In this document: positions 37,976-47,584 of the stretch, in pieces
How the letters are laid out: every line of letters starts with the position of its first letter
Numbering within the stretch: position 1 is the stretch's first letter
NCBI RefSeq assembly: GCF_006440675.2
Contig: NZ_CP083951.1
Location: 1,054,001-1,118,000, forward strand
DNA length: 64,000 bases
Reading direction: 5' to 3'
DNA from: Mesorhizobium sp. B2-8-5
GTDB taxonomy: Bacteria > Pseudomonadota > Alphaproteobacteria > Rhizobiales > Rhizobiaceae
Notes under the pieces: model-generated
The model's database searches: none
What the model saw: only the letters and a program-made list of their open reading frames with translations
Told to the model about the DNA's origin: nothing
Program-made: the position numbers and the translations under genes

Positions 37976-38010
37976 CGTGGGACGGCGGGAGGGGCGCCTG
38001 CCTTTGCGGT

Positions 38011-38066
38011 CGTCATTCTAGGGCGGAGCAAGGAGCGAAGCGACGCGCGCAGACCCTAGAATGACG
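38011..38066. repeat. long palindromic repeat, family C copy 2
   Basis: CGTCATTCTAGGG (38011-38023) and CCCTAGAATGACG (38054-38066) flank the inverse of the centre seen in the copy at 5932-5993. It lies in the convergent gap between xthA and the cNMP-binding gene, where it may also stop transcription. Confidence 0.85.
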
Positions 38067-38093
38067 AAGGCGCTCTCTGGCCGACGCCTACCG

Positions 38094-38549
38094 CTAACCC
38101 GTAAACCGCGGCGCCAATTCCTCGATGCGGGCGATCATCTGCTGAAATTCCTCCAGGACGCGCGCGTGCAGTTGCACGGCGAGGTCCGGATACTCCTCCA
38201 GGATGCGGCGGAACATCTTGCGGCTCAGCCGGATCACCTCCGAATCGACCGCAGCGGAGGCGCTGGTCAGCCGGTTGGTGTCGGCGATCAGCGCCAGTTC
38301 GCTCAGCATGGTGCCCGGGCCTGCCGTACCGATCGGGACGCGTTCACCGCCCAGCTCCCGATAGAGTGCGATCAAGCCGCTGACTACAATGTAGGCAGAG
38401 TCAGCGACGTCGTCCTCGCGGTAGAGCTTATGATCGGCCTGGAGCACGGTGGTCTCGGCGCCGAAGGCGAGCAAGCGCAGCTGTTCCTGCGTGAAGCCCT
38501 GGAAAAGCTTCACGCTGGACAGGATTTGGATGTCGTCATCCAGCGCCAT
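38094..38549 (-). CDS. cyclic-nucleotide-binding domain protein
   Basis: 151 residues consisting of one CRP-type cNMP-binding domain: LFQGFTQEQLRLLAFGAE, ADSAYIVVSGLIALYR, GPGTMLSELALIADTNRLTSA (phosphate-binding cassette) and a closing helix. There is no DNA-binding domain, so it may act as a regulatory subunit or partner protein. In the cassette, the Arg that usually follows NR is replaced by Leu/Thr, so ligand binding is not certain. Downstream of the CenR-like regulator on the same strand; Brucella otpR is reported to have such a neighbour. Confidence 0.85.
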   Translation of the reverse strand: MALDDDIQILSSVKLFQGFTQEQLRLLAFGAETTVLQADHKLYREDDVADSAYIVVSGLIALYRELGGERVPIGTAGPGTMLSELALIADTNRLTSASAAVDSEVIRLSRKMFRRILEEYPDLAVQLHARVLEEFQQMIARIEELAPRFTG

Positions 38550-38719
38550 CCTAGCTGTGTCCCCGAGCGGTCAGTCCAGTCCCTCCTTTGGAGCGGCGCG
38601 CCCTCCTGGGCGCGCGAGAAACGCTCCACCGTGCATCGTGCGATGCGTGCAACGAGCCGATCCATCACCCTCCAGCACCAGGATCGCACCCGAAGCGGTC
38701 CCGCCCCGACCGCTCATTC

Positions 38720-38780
38720 CGTTTGTTTCGGCGCAATTCCGGACGGAAAACCGCCTCACACTTTTCCTGGAATTGCTCTA
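38720..38780. repeat. palindromic intergenic repeat, family A copy 5
   Basis: CCGTTTGTTTCGGCGCAATT, GGACGGAAAACCGC, CACTTTTCCTGGAATTGCTC. It lies between the response regulator and the cNMP-binding gene. Confidence 0.8.
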
Positions 38781-38792
38781 GATCATGAATGT

Positions 38793-39476
38793 TTAAGGAA
38801 CCAGCTTGTAGCCGCCGCTTTCTGTCACAAGAATTTCGGCATTGGAAGGATCGCGCTCGATCTTCTGGCGCAACCGGTAGACATGGGTCTCCAGCGTGTG
38901 CGTGGTGACGCCGGAATTGTAGCCCCAGACCTCTTCCAACAGCACGTCGCGCGTCACCACCTTCTGGTCGGCGCGGTAGAGATACTTGATGATCGAGGCT
39001 TCCTTCTCGGTCAGCCGCACCTTGGCGCCGCGCGGATCAATCAGCAGCTTCTGGCTGGGCTTGAACGTATAGGGGCCGACGGAGAAGGTCGCGTCCTCGC
39101 TCTGCTCATGCTGGCGAAGCTGGGCGCGGATGCGGGCTAACAGCACGGCGAAGCGGAAAGGCTTGGTCACATAATCGTTGGCGCCGGCCTCGAGACCCAG
39201 AATCGTGTCGGAATCGGTGTCATGGCCGGTCAGCATGATGATCGGCGCCTTGTAGCCGCCCTTGCGCAGGATTTTCACCGCCTCGCGGCCATCCATGTCG
39301 GGCAGGCCGACATCCATGATGAGCAGGTCGACGACGCCGCCGCGCGCCGCGGCAACGCCTTTTGCGGCGGTCGATTCCTGCTGGACGTCGAATTCTTCGT
39401 AGAGCGCCAGTTGCTCGACCAGGGTGGCGCGCAGGTCGTCGTCATCATCGACGATCAGGATGGTGCGTGATGTCAT
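38793..39476 (-). CDS. cenR: OmpR-family response regulator, CenR/OtpR-like
   Basis: 227 residues. The receiver domain starts RTILIVDDDDDLRATLVEQL and has phospho-acceptor D55 in LLIMDVGLPDMDG, Thr in IIMLTGHDTDSD and Lys in DYVTKPF. The C-terminal winged helix shows VRLTEKEASIIKYL and HTLETHVYRLRQKIE. Overall it closely resembles the conserved alphaproteobacterial CenR (Brucella OtpR), which controls cell-envelope and division functions. No histidine kinase is adjacent. The gene name rests on resemblance plus the cNMP-binding neighbour. Confidence 0.85.
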   Translation of the reverse strand: MTSRTILIVDDDDDLRATLVEQLALYEEFDVQQESTAAKGVAAARGGVVDLLIMDVGLPDMDGREAVKILRKGGYKAPIIMLTGHDTDSDTILGLEAGANDYVTKPFRFAVLLARIRAQLRQHEQSEDATFSVGPYTFKPSQKLLIDPRGAKVRLTEKEASIIKYLYRADQKVVTRDVLLEEVWGYNSGVTTHTLETHVYRLRQKIERDPSNAEILVTESGGYKLVP

Positions 39477-39572
39477 GGATCAATCCGTTGTTTTAAAAAG
39501 AATATTCAGTTGACCTCCCCCCATTTATGCGGAAGCTCACCGGCGCAACAGCCGATCACAGTGATTTGTTCC

Positions 39573-40228
<656 letters not shown>

Positions 40229-40251
40229 GCTCTCTTTCTATTGCCTACTGC

Positions 40252-40518
40252 CTAATCCCTACTGCTCTTTCCCGGTTTCTGCCAGCCCGTGCCGAGCAGG
40301 CCGATCTCGCGAAGCTCCCGGTCCATCGCCTTTGCCACATCCCGGCGCCCGGCGCCGATGTCGCGCAACTGGCTGCTGGAGAGGTCTTCGACTGACTCGT
40401 GGGGCAGTCGGGCGGCGACCCGGGCCTGGCGCAGCCAATCGCGTGCCGAACGCAGCCAAAGGGTTAGGCCGGAGGGGCGTTCCAGGGAGGTGCAGGACTT
40501 CAGGGCGATCTCAGACAT
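40252..40518 (-). CDS. DUF1127 family protein
   Basis: 88 residues. A helical N-terminal half (SGLTLWLRSARDWLRQARVAARLPH) leads into the DUF1127 core: LSSSQLRDIGAGRRDVAKAMDREL. DUF1127 proteins are small, basic, often stress-induced and in some rhizobia affect phosphate, carbon or RNA metabolism. The final residues (SSRD and the TAG stop) are encoded by degenerate inverted heptamer units. Divergent from a GcvA-like LysR regulator with about 130 bases between them. Confidence 0.85.
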   Translation of the reverse strand: MSEIALKSCTSLERPSGLTLWLRSARDWLRQARVAARLPHESVEDLSSSQLRDIGAGRRDVAKAMDRELREIGLLGTGWQKPGKSSRD

Positions 40519-40648
40519 GGCTCTATCCGTGTTCTCCGGATATCAAATCCGGTTTGATAGTGTTTCGATGAAGCCATCATGCCGGATTGAAAAACAAACG
40601 AGAAACGAGTAGTTCTTTTTCGATTATCAAGTTTTATTTGGAGATCTC

Positions 40649-41569
40649 ATGTCCAAGCTGCTGCCGGGAACGCGTGCGCTGCGGACGTTCGAAGCGGCCG
40701 CCAGGCATCTCAACTTCACCCGCGCCGCCGACGAGCTCGGCCTGACCCCGGCGGCGGTCAGCCACCAGATCAAGGAAATCGAGGATCAGCTCGACCTTGT
40801 GCTGTTCACGCGCACCAGCCGCACCATCCGGCTGACCGAGGCAGGCAGCGTGCTGCTGGAGGCCTCGGTCGATGCGCTCGACCTGTTGAACCGCGCCGTC
40901 AGCCGCGCCCGCAAGATGACGCGCGGCACGGCGCTGCTGAAGGTGACGCTCGACGCGCAGTTCGCGACGAAATGGCTGATGCGGCGGGTCGACGATTTCC
41001 GCAAGCAGAAGCCGGGCGTCGAGCTGCGTTTCGACATCACCTACGATGTACGGGATTTCGACCTTGACGACGTCGATGTCGGCATCCGCTTCGGCACCGG
41101 CAGATATCCGGGGCTCACCGCGCACCGGCTGTTCGAAAACATCATCATCCCGGTGTGCAGCCCGGCACTCCTTGCCTCGGGTCCGCCGCTGAAGGAGCCG
41201 CGCGATCTCTTCAACCATACGCTTGCGCATATCGAATGGTCGCGGCAGGGCGTGACATGGCCGAACTGGCGCATGTGGATGCAGGCGGCCGGCGTCGACG
41301 ATTTCGACGACAGCCGCACGCTGGTGTTCAGGTCCTCGACGGATGCCACGCAGGCGGCGCTCGACGGCAACGCGGTGGCGCTGGCCGATTTCGCCATGGT
41401 GGCAAACGACCTTTCGCAAGGGCGGCTGGTGCGCCCTTTCGAGCTCGGCATCAAGGTCGCGCCGGACTTCGCCTATTTCCTGGTCTACCCCGAGGCCGCG
41501 AAGGACGACGCGCGCATCGCCGCCTTCCGCGAATGGCTTACCGAGGAAGCGGCGAGGACGCCGACATAG
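40649..41569 (+). CDS. LysR-family regulator, GcvA-like
   Basis: 306 residues. The N-terminal helix-turn-helix reads LRTFEAAARHLNFTRAADELGLTPAAVSHQIKEIE, with the AVSHQIK recognition helix of the GcvA subgroup. The effector domain includes LKVTLDAQFATKWLMRR and the DVDVGIRFGTGRYPGL motif typical of the same subgroup. Direct targets are unknown; the divergent DUF1127 gene is the natural candidate. Confidence 0.9.
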   Translation: MSKLLPGTRALRTFEAAARHLNFTRAADELGLTPAAVSHQIKEIEDQLDLVLFTRTSRTIRLTEAGSVLLEASVDALDLLNRAVSRARKMTRGTALLKVTLDAQFATKWLMRRVDDFRKQKPGVELRFDITYDVRDFDLDDVDVGIRFGTGRYPGLTAHRLFENIIIPVCSPALLASGPPLKEPRDLFNHTLAHIEWSRQGVTWPNWRMWMQAAGVDDFDDSRTLVFRSSTDATQAALDGNAVALADFAMVANDLSQGRLVRPFELGIKVAPDFAYFLVYPEAAKDDARIAAFREWLTEEAARTPT

Positions 41570-41579
41570 ACTATTATGG

Positions 41580-42005
41580 TCAGCCCGCGGGGGCGGCGGG
41601 TGCGCCGAACCAGCCGATGACGGCGCCGATGATCAACATCACGCCCAGCCAGTGGCCGGCATCGATCAGTGTCAGGGCCCAGCCGAAGCCCTCGTAGCGG
41701 TGGTTGACGGTGAGCGTGGTGGCGATGAAGCCGAGCCAGAGCACGAAGCCGAACAGCAGTCCCGCGATCGGGTTGGGCTCGCCGCCGGTTATCGCGCCCA
41801 CCACCAGTGTCAGGACAAGCGCCATGATAAGCTCGGCGACGAAGCTGACGATGAAGGGAACGGCCGAGCGTTTCATGGTCGCGGGGTCGAGCTTGGCCGC
41901 CTTCAGCCAGGGCTTGCTCAAGCCCATGTACCAGGCGGCGCCGAACAACCATGCCACGACAGCGGCGGCGATCACCGCCAGCCAGTTCACGACCGAAAAA
42001 TCCAT
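41580..42005 (-). CDS. DUF1761 family membrane protein
   Basis: 141 residues, four hydrophobic segments. The opening MDFSVVNWLAVIAAAVVAWLFGAAWYM and the ending DAGHWLGVMLIIGAVIGWFG fit DUF1761, an inner-membrane family of unknown role. GGAGGGG upstream supports ATG 42005 over the longer frame. Its stop lies 11 bases from the end of the convergent LysR gene. Confidence 0.85.
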   Translation of the reverse strand: MDFSVVNWLAVIAAAVVAWLFGAAWYMGLSKPWLKAAKLDPATMKRSAVPFIVSFVAELIMALVLTLVVGAITGGEPNPIAGLLFGFVLWLGFIATTLTVNHRYEGFGWALTLIDAGHWLGVMLIIGAVIGWFGAPAAPAG

Positions 42006-42054
42006 GCTTTCCCCTCCAAGTCGATAGCGATGGAACGCTTGTTCGGCCATTCCG

Positions 42055-42711
42055 TCAAGCAAGGCGCCAGACAGTCGTGCGCTTGACCTCGGCGTCCTCC
42101 AGCACGCGCGTCACAGGAACCTGGTAAACGGCCAGCGATTCCAACCCGATGCTGGGGAGATAGGCGCGACCCGGATCGCCGACGAGGATCTCGGCGCCGC
42201 GCGCGTTCAGGGATTTGAACCAGGGCAGCAAGCTGTCGGCGAAAGCCTTGTCGTAGAAGACGTCGCCGGCAAGCACGACGTCCCAGCCATCGTCGGAGCC
42301 GACACAATTCGTACCGAGGATTTGCGCTTCGACGGCGTTGGCTTCGAGGTTGAGCGCGATCGCCGTCTCGCAAAACGGATCGATGTCGGCGGCGATCACC
42401 TTTGCCGCGCCGGCTTTCGCCGCCGCGATGGCAACGAGGCCGGAACCGGAAGCGAAGTCGAGCACCCGTTTGCCGCGCACGGTTCCGGGATGGTCGAGCA
42501 CATAGCGGGCGAGACCCTGGCCGCCGGCCCAGGCAAAGGCCCAGAAAGGCGGCGGCAGGCCGATCTCGGCCAGCTCCTCTTCGGTGCGCAGCCACAGATC
42601 ATGCGCCTCGTCGGCGAGGTGCAAAAGCACTTCCGGCACATGCGGCGGCGCCATCAGCGCCGTGTTGTCGAGGATGAATTTTTTCGCGCTCTTCGGTGTG
42701 AGCTTCGTCAC
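42055..42711 (-). CDS. class I SAM-dependent methyltransferase (PrmA-like)
   Basis: 218 residues. Motif I is VLDFASGSGLVAIAAAKAGA, followed by VIAADIDPF and the GDVFYDK segment after beta-4. Overall it resembles the protein-lysine methyltransferase/NNMT-like group (ETFB-KMT, PrmA relatives). The start is GTG at 42711, overlapping the EVE-gene stop (GTGA). Target not known, though a protein substrate is plausible. Confidence 0.85.
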   Translation of the reverse strand: MTKLTPKSAKKFILDNTALMAPPHVPEVLLHLADEAHDLWLRTEEELAEIGLPPPFWAFAWAGGQGLARYVLDHPGTVRGKRVLDFASGSGLVAIAAAKAGAAKVIAADIDPFCETAIALNLEANAVEAQILGTNCVGSDDGWDVVLAGDVFYDKAFADSLLPWFKSLNARGAEILVGDPGRAYLPSIGLESLAVYQVPVTRVLEDAEVKRTTVWRLA

Positions 42712-43133
42712 GGCGCCGGGTTGAGTTCGGCCATGCGGCAGACCTCTTTCCATTCGGCCAGCGTCACCGGCTGAACGGAAAGCCGGCCGAGCCGAACCAG
42801 CGCCATCTCGGCGAGCTTGGGATTGGCCTTGACCTGTTCCAGCGTCACCGGCTTCGGCACGTCCTTGTAAGCGCGGATGTCGACGCATTCCCAGCGCGGA
42901 TCGTCCGTCGTGGTGTCGGGATGGGCCAGCGCGCAGACCTCGGCGATGCCGACGATGTCGAGCCCCTCATTGGAATGATAGAAGAAGCCGAGATCGCCGA
43001 TCTGCATCGCCTTCATGTTGTTACGGGCGGCGTAGTTGCGCACGCCGTCCCACTGCGTGCCGGCCTTGCCCTTGGCCTTCAGCGCATCGAAGGAAAAGAC
43101 CGAGGGTTCGGACTTGAACAGCCAGTAGTTCAT
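42708..43133 (-). CDS. EVE domain protein
   Basis: 141 residues, one EVE/PUA-like fold: YWLFKSEPSVFSFDAL, TQWDGVRNYAARNNMKAM, GDLGFFYHSNEGLDIVGIAEV and the late DIRAYKDVPKPVTLEQVK. EVE domains recognise modified bases in RNA or DNA; the housekeeping bacterial version probably binds a modified nucleotide, but the ligand is undefined. It is cotranscribed with the methyltransferase downstream. Confidence 0.92.
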   Translation of the reverse strand: MNYWLFKSEPSVFSFDALKAKGKAGTQWDGVRNYAARNNMKAMQIGDLGFFYHSNEGLDIVGIAEVCALAHPDTTTDDPRWECVDIRAYKDVPKPVTLEQVKANPKLAEMALVRLGRLSVQPVTLAEWKEVCRMAELNPAP

Positions 43134-43226
43134 ATCGTTTGTCCCATCGCTTTGTCGCACCGCCACGCATGGCGTTCCCGTCTATGCTTACTCTCTCGCC
43201 ATCGCTGCGGCGAGAGCAGCGAAGGA

Positions 43227-43523
43227 TCATGCGCCGGCGGGCTTCTGGAAGACCCAGTTCCACGGACGGATCTGGACGCTTTCGAACAGGCCGGCCTTGG
43301 CGTAAGGATCGGCGGCGGCCAACGCTTGGGCATCAGCCATGTCCGGCGCCTCGATCATCACCAGGCTGCCGTCCGGCTTGCCGTCGGCGTCGAGGAAGGG
43401 GCCGGCAAAGGCAAGCCTGCCTTCGCTGATCAAGCCTTCCAGGAACGCCGCGTGCGCCGGCCGCGTATCGACACGCAGCTGCAGGCTGCCGGGCTTGTCC
43501 TTGCAAATCAACGCAAACAGCAT
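43227..43523 (-). CDS. YciI-like protein
   Basis: 98 residues: MLFALICKDKPGSLQLRVDTRPAH, the HAAFLEG...LAFAGPFLDADGKPDGS middle, and the ADPYAKAGLFESVQIRPWNWV ending are the YciI signature. The His-Asp pair of the putative active site is present. The family is suspected to have hydrolase or dehalogenase-like activity. It is 18 bases downstream of gpsA, the usual rhizobial order tsaD-gpsA-yciI-EVE. Confidence 0.92.
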   Translation of the reverse strand: MLFALICKDKPGSLQLRVDTRPAHAAFLEGLISEGRLAFAGPFLDADGKPDGSLVMIEAPDMADAQALAAADPYAKAGLFESVQIRPWNWVFQKPAGA

Positions 43524-43541
43524 TTTTCAACTCCGATGGGT

Positions 43542-44543
43542 TCAGATGTCGGTTTCGGTTTTGAGCGGGCGTGTCATCAGCGCGGTCACGGCTTGGCCGA
43601 TGGTTATCTTACCGTCGAGGATGGCGGCGACGGCGGAGATGATCGGGGCCTCGATGCCGCGCTCGGCGGCGATTCGGGCGGCAATGCCGGCCGTCGGCAC
43701 GCCTTCGGCCAGCGGCAGGCCGGCAAGCGGCTTGCCCTGGCCCAGCGCCAGGCCATAGGCAAAGTTGCGCGACTGCGATGACGAACAGGTGAGCAAGAGG
43801 TCGCCCAGGCCGGAAAGCCCCATCAGCGTTTCCGGCCTGGCACCGAAAGCGGCGCCGATGCGGCGCAATTCGACGAAGCCGCGCGTCACCATGGCGGCTT
43901 GGGCGCTGGCCCCAAGCCCGGCGCCGGTGACGGCGCCGGCGGCGATGGCAAAGACATTCTTCAGCGCGCCGCCGATCTCGACGCCGATCAGGTCGTCGCT
44001 GGAATAGCAGCGCAGGTTCTCCGCCGAGAAGCGCGCGGCGAGCTCCGCTGCAAGATCGCCTTCGCGAGCGGCAACCACGACTGCCGTCGGCAGGCCGCGC
44101 GCGACATCGCTGGCGAAGCTCGGACCGGACAGTGCCGCGACCGGATTGCCCGGCAGGCTTTCAGCGACGATCGCCGACAGCAGCGCGCCGGTGTCGCGCT
44201 CGATGCCCTTGGCGCAAAGCACCAGCGGCACGCCTGCGGGGACGTGGTTGCGTGCATCGGCCAGAACCGCGCGCAGCGACTGCGCCGGCGTCACGGCGAG
44301 CACGCAGTCGGCGCCGTCAAGCGCCGCGGCAATGTCGCTGGTGGCCGTGATGCCAGGCTCGATCCTGATGCCAGGCAGGTAGCGCGGGTTCTCGCCGCGC
44401 GCGATGGCGGCAACGGTTTCGGCGTCGCGCGCATAGAGCCGGACATCATGGCCGGCGCGCAGCATGGCCAGCGCCAGCGCCGTGCCCCAGGCGCCGCCGC
44501 CCAGCACCGAGACGCGCCAGCCGCTGGTGCTTTTCTTGGTCAT
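43542..44543 (-). CDS. gpsA: glycerol-3-phosphate dehydrogenase [NAD(P)+]
   Basis: 333 residues; reduces dihydroxyacetone phosphate for phospholipid synthesis. The NAD motif [12 protein letters not shown] is at the N-terminus, then [19 protein letters not shown] and the catalytic [16 protein letters not shown] with Lys, and [13 protein letters not shown] late. ATG 44543 overlaps the tsaD stop. Length is standard. Confidence 0.96.
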   Translation of the reverse strand: MTKKSTSGWRVSVLGGGAWGTALALAMLRAGHDVRLYARDAETVAAIARGENPRYLPGIRIEPGITATSDIAAALDGADCVLAVTPAQSLRAVLADARNHVPAGVPLVLCAKGIERDTGALLSAIVAESLPGNPVAALSGPSFASDVARGLPTAVVVAAREGDLAAELAARFSAENLRCYSSDDLIGVEIGGALKNVFAIAAGAVTGAGLGASAQAAMVTRGFVELRRIGAAFGARPETLMGLSGLGDLLLTCSSSQSRNFAYGLALGQGKPLAGLPLAEGVPTAGIAARIAAERGIEAPIISAVAAILDGKITIGQAVTALMTRPLKTETDI

Positions 44544-45643
44544 GCCTTGGCCCCGCGCCGGCCCGAGCCGACCAGGGGTGCCGAAACACTGTCGAGCGGC
44601 CAGCGCGAGCGCGGCACGAAATCGGCGGTGTTTTCGTCGGCGATGCCGGCGCGCAGCCGCTCGATGCCGGCCCAGGCGATCATCGCCGCATTGTCGGTGC
44701 AGAGCTTTTGCGGCGGCGCGACGAAGGCGAAGCCGGCTTGCGAACAAAGCGCTTCAAGCGTTGCCTTGATGGTGCGGTTGGCGGCGACGCCGCCGGCGAC
44801 GACCAGCGCCGGCTTCGCCTGGCCGGGGAATTCCTGGCGGAAGCGGGCAAGCGCGCGCGCCACACGGTCGCCCAATGCGTCGGCCACCGCCGCCTGGAAA
44901 GAGGCGCAGATATCGGCGACGTCCTTGTCGCTGAGCGGCGCGATGGCGGTCGCCGCCTGGCGCACCGCCGTCTTCAGGCCCGAGAAGGAGAAATCAGGCT
45001 GCGCAGAACCCTTCATCGGGCGCGGGAAGGCGAAGCGGCGGGGATCACCGTTGGCGGCGGCCTTCTCGACATTCGGCCCGCCGGGATAGGGCAGGCCGAG
45101 CATCTTGGCCGTCTTGTCGAAGGCTTCGCCCAACGCATCGTCGATGGTGGTCGCCCAGCGCTGGTAATCGCCGACGCCGCGCACCGCGACGATCTGGGTG
45201 TGGCCGCCGGAGACGAGCAGCAGCAGATAGGGGAAGTCGAGACCGTCGGTCAGCCGCGCCGTCAGCGCATGGCCTTCGAGGTGGTTGATGGCGATCAGCG
45301 GCTTGTTGGCGGCGGCGGCGATCGCCTTGGCGGTCATCAAGCCGACGATCAGCCCACCGACCAGACCCGGCCCCGCCGTCGCGGCAATCGCGTCGACCTC
45401 GTCGAGCGAGACCGACGAGTCGGCAAGTGCTGCCTCGATGATGCCGTCCAGCGCCTCGACATGGGCGCGCGCGGCAATCTCCGGCACGACACCGCCGAAG
45501 GCCGCATGCTCCTCGATCTGGCTGAGCACGATGTTGGACAGGATTTCGGGCGCGGAGCCGCCGTCCAGCGCCACCACACTGGCCGCCGTCTCGTCGCAAC
45601 TCGTCTCAATGCCCAGAACGCGGATCAATTGGTCGCTGTCCAC
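44540..45643 (-). CDS. tsaD: tRNA N6-adenosine threonylcarbamoyltransferase TsaD
   Basis: 367 residues, makes t6A37 in tRNA with TsaB/TsaE. Motifs: [21 protein letters not shown] (metal histidines), [12 protein letters not shown], and [14 protein letters not shown]-terminal PRSRWPLD. First gene of the minus-strand operon tsaD-gpsA-yciI-EVE-methyltransferase. Divergent from hemC, with a family D repeat between them. Confidence 0.96.
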   Translation of the reverse strand: MDSDQLIRVLGIETSCDETAASVVALDGGSAPEILSNIVLSQIEEHAAFGGVVPEIAARAHVEALDGIIEAALADSSVSLDEVDAIAATAGPGLVGGLIVGLMTAKAIAAAANKPLIAINHLEGHALTARLTDGLDFPYLLLLVSGGHTQIVAVRGVGDYQRWATTIDDALGEAFDKTAKMLGLPYPGGPNVEKAAANGDPRRFAFPRPMKGSAQPDFSFSGLKTAVRQAATAIAPLSDKDVADICASFQAAVADALGDRVARALARFRQEFPGQAKPALVVAGGVAANRTIKATLEALCSQAGFAFVAPPQKLCTDNAAMIAWAGIERLRAGIADENTADFVPRSRWPLDSVSAPLVGSGRRGAKA

Positions 45644-45660
45644 AAAGATTGTGTCGCCGG

Positions 45661-45808
45661 AGGTCTGTCGATATTCAGGTGATGCCGGCCTGCAAATGGC
45701 GGGTTTCTGCGCTTCCGGTGCTCACGTACCCAAAAGTACGCTCCGCTCCGGTTCTCGAAACCCACCGTTTTCGGCTCGGCCTGACCTTGAATCTCGGCAG
45801 ACCTCGAG
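45661..45808. repeat. long imperfect inverted repeat, family D copy 2
   Basis: Starts AGGTCTGTCGATATTCAGG and ends TTGAATCTCGGCAGACCT, inverted ends with perfect outer bases. The interior matches the copy at 35983 (GGCCTGCAAATGGCGG, GCGCTTCCGGTGCTCACGTA, AGTACGCTCCGCTCCGG) but lacks its 55-base extra piece. It fills almost all of the divergent gap between tsaD and hemC. Confidence 0.85.
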
Positions 45809-45839
45809 TTCACTCGGGGGTTATCACGGACCGCGCGCC

Positions 45840-46763
45840 ATGCAAACTTTGAAAATCGGAACACGCGGCAGCCCGCTGGCGCTCGCCCAGGCGCATGAGA
45901 CGCGGGCGCGGCTGATGCAGGCGCATGGGCTGCCCGAGCAGGCATTCGAAGTAATGCCGATCTCGACCAGCGGCGACCGCATCCAGGACCGGCCGCTGTC
46001 GGAAGCCGGCGGCAAGGGCCTGTTCACCAAGGAAATCGAAGAAGCGCTGCTCGATGGCCGCATCGACATCGCCGTGCATTCGTCGAAGGACATGCCGACG
46101 GTGCTGCCCGTCGGATTGGAGCTTACCACTTTCCTGCCGCGCGAGGACGCGCGCGACGCCTTCATCGGCAAGAGGGTGAAGCGGATCGCCGACCTGCCGC
46201 ATGGCGCGATCGTCGGATCGTCATCGCTTCGCCGCCAGGCGCTGCTTCGCCGGATGCGGCCGGATTTCGAGGTGGTGATGTTCCGCGGCAATGTGCAGAC
46301 GCGGCTGCGCAAGCTGGACGAAGGCGTCGCCGAGGGCACCATCCTCGCCTATGCCGGGCTGAAGCGGCTCGGGCTCGAACATGTCGTCACCGACCTGATG
46401 CCGCTGGAGGCTTTCCCGCCGGCGCCGGGGCAAGGCGCGATCGGCATCGAAACCCGTATCGGCGACCGCGACGTCGAGAGAATGCTGGCGGCGATCCATC
46501 ACGTGCCGACCGGCCAGGCGCTGGCCTGCGAGCGCGCCTTCCTCGCCGCGCTCGACGGCTCGTGCCGCACGCCGATCGCCGGTCATGCGACGGTCTCGGG
46601 CGAGAAACTGTCCTTCGCCGGGCTGATCATCTCGCCCGACGGCACGGAATCGCATGAGGTCCGGCTGGACGGCGAGGCCGCGGACGCGGCGGAGATCGGC
46701 CTGGACGCCGCGCGGACGGTTCGCGCCAGGGCCGGTGCTAAATTCTTCGACGGCTGGGCCTGA
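45840..46763 (+). CDS. hemC: porphobilinogen deaminase
   Basis: 307 residues. [17 protein letters not shown] opens domain 1, SKDMPTVLP and [10 protein letters not shown] (Arg substrate contacts) follow, [13 protein letters not shown] comes next, and the dipyrromethane-cofactor cysteine lies in [13 protein letters not shown]. It polymerises porphobilinogen to hydroxymethylbilane in heme and cobalamin synthesis. hemD begins two bases after the stop. The promoter must overlap the family D repeat upstream. Confidence 0.97.
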   Translation: MQTLKIGTRGSPLALAQAHETRARLMQAHGLPEQAFEVMPISTSGDRIQDRPLSEAGGKGLFTKEIEEALLDGRIDIAVHSSKDMPTVLPVGLELTTFLPREDARDAFIGKRVKRIADLPHGAIVGSSSLRRQALLRRMRPDFEVVMFRGNVQTRLRKLDEGVAEGTILAYAGLKRLGLEHVVTDLMPLEAFPPAPGQGAIGIETRIGDRDVERMLAAIHHVPTGQALACERAFLAALDGSCRTPIAGHATVSGEKLSFAGLIISPDGTESHEVRLDGEAADAAEIGLDAARTVRARAGAKFFDGWA

Positions 46764-46764
46764 C

Positions 46765-47478
46765 ATGGTCCGCGTCCTGGTGACGAGGCCGGAGCCCGGC
46801 GCGTCGCGCACGGGACGACGCCTCGAAACCTTGGGATTCCGGCCGATCCTGCTGCCATTGACCGAGACGAGGACATTGCCGGCCGAGGCGACCGTCGGCG
46901 CCGAGAGCGTCGCGGTCGCCGTCACCAGCGCCAATGCGGTGCGGCATGCGCCCGGGGCGCTGATCGCGGCGCTTGCGAGCCTGCCTTGCCACGCGGTTGG
47001 CAAAAGGACGGCCGAAGCCTGCCGCGCGGCGGGGTTCCTCTCCGTCACGGAAGGTCCGGGTGACGCCGAAGCGCTGGCCGACGCCATCGCCGGCGGCCTT
47101 GCCGGCAAGGCAATCGTTTATCTGTGCGGCCGCGTCCGCTTCCCGGTATTCGAGCGGCGGCTGGCGGCGGCGGCAGTGCATGTCCAGGCGATCGAGACCT
47201 ACGACACGACAGGTGTCGACTATGGCGATGCCGACGTGGTCGCCCGCCTGTCGCGCCAGCCGGTCGAGGCGGCGCTGCTCTATTCGGCCAAGGCCAGTGC
47301 CGCGCTGGTCGACCTGGCAACGCGGCCAGCCCTGCGGCATCTCTTTGGAAAAACAGAATTTTTAGCGCTTTCGGCGCGTGTCGCCGAGCCGCTGCAGGGG
47401 ATCGTCCGTCAACCGATCCGCATCGCATCCAAGCCCGAGGAAGATGCGCTGCTGGCGCTTTTGTCGCTGCCCGGCTGA
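46765..47478 (+). CDS. hemD: uroporphyrinogen-III synthase
   Basis: 237 residues. HemD is poorly conserved, but RVLVTRPEPGASRTGRRLETLGF, the TSANAVRH segment and LLYSAKASAALVDL match its two-lobed pattern. It cyclises hydroxymethylbilane with D-ring inversion. Position directly after hemC confirms it. ATG 46765. Confidence 0.92.
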   Translation: MVRVLVTRPEPGASRTGRRLETLGFRPILLPLTETRTLPAEATVGAESVAVAVTSANAVRHAPGALIAALASLPCHAVGKRTAEACRAAGFLSVTEGPGDAEALADAIAGGLAGKAIVYLCGRVRFPVFERRLAAAAVHVQAIETYDTTGVDYGDADVVARLSRQPVEAALLYSAKASAALVDLATRPALRHLFGKTEFLALSARVAEPLQGIVRQPIRIASKPEEDALLALLSLPG

Positions 47479-47584
47479 GCCACGTCATCACACCGCCCCC
47501 TTTTCACCGCTTGGTGATGTGCTAGAGCATCCTGACGCTCTGGACCCATTGATCCATCCTCAAGCCATTTTGCGGAGCCCAAGC

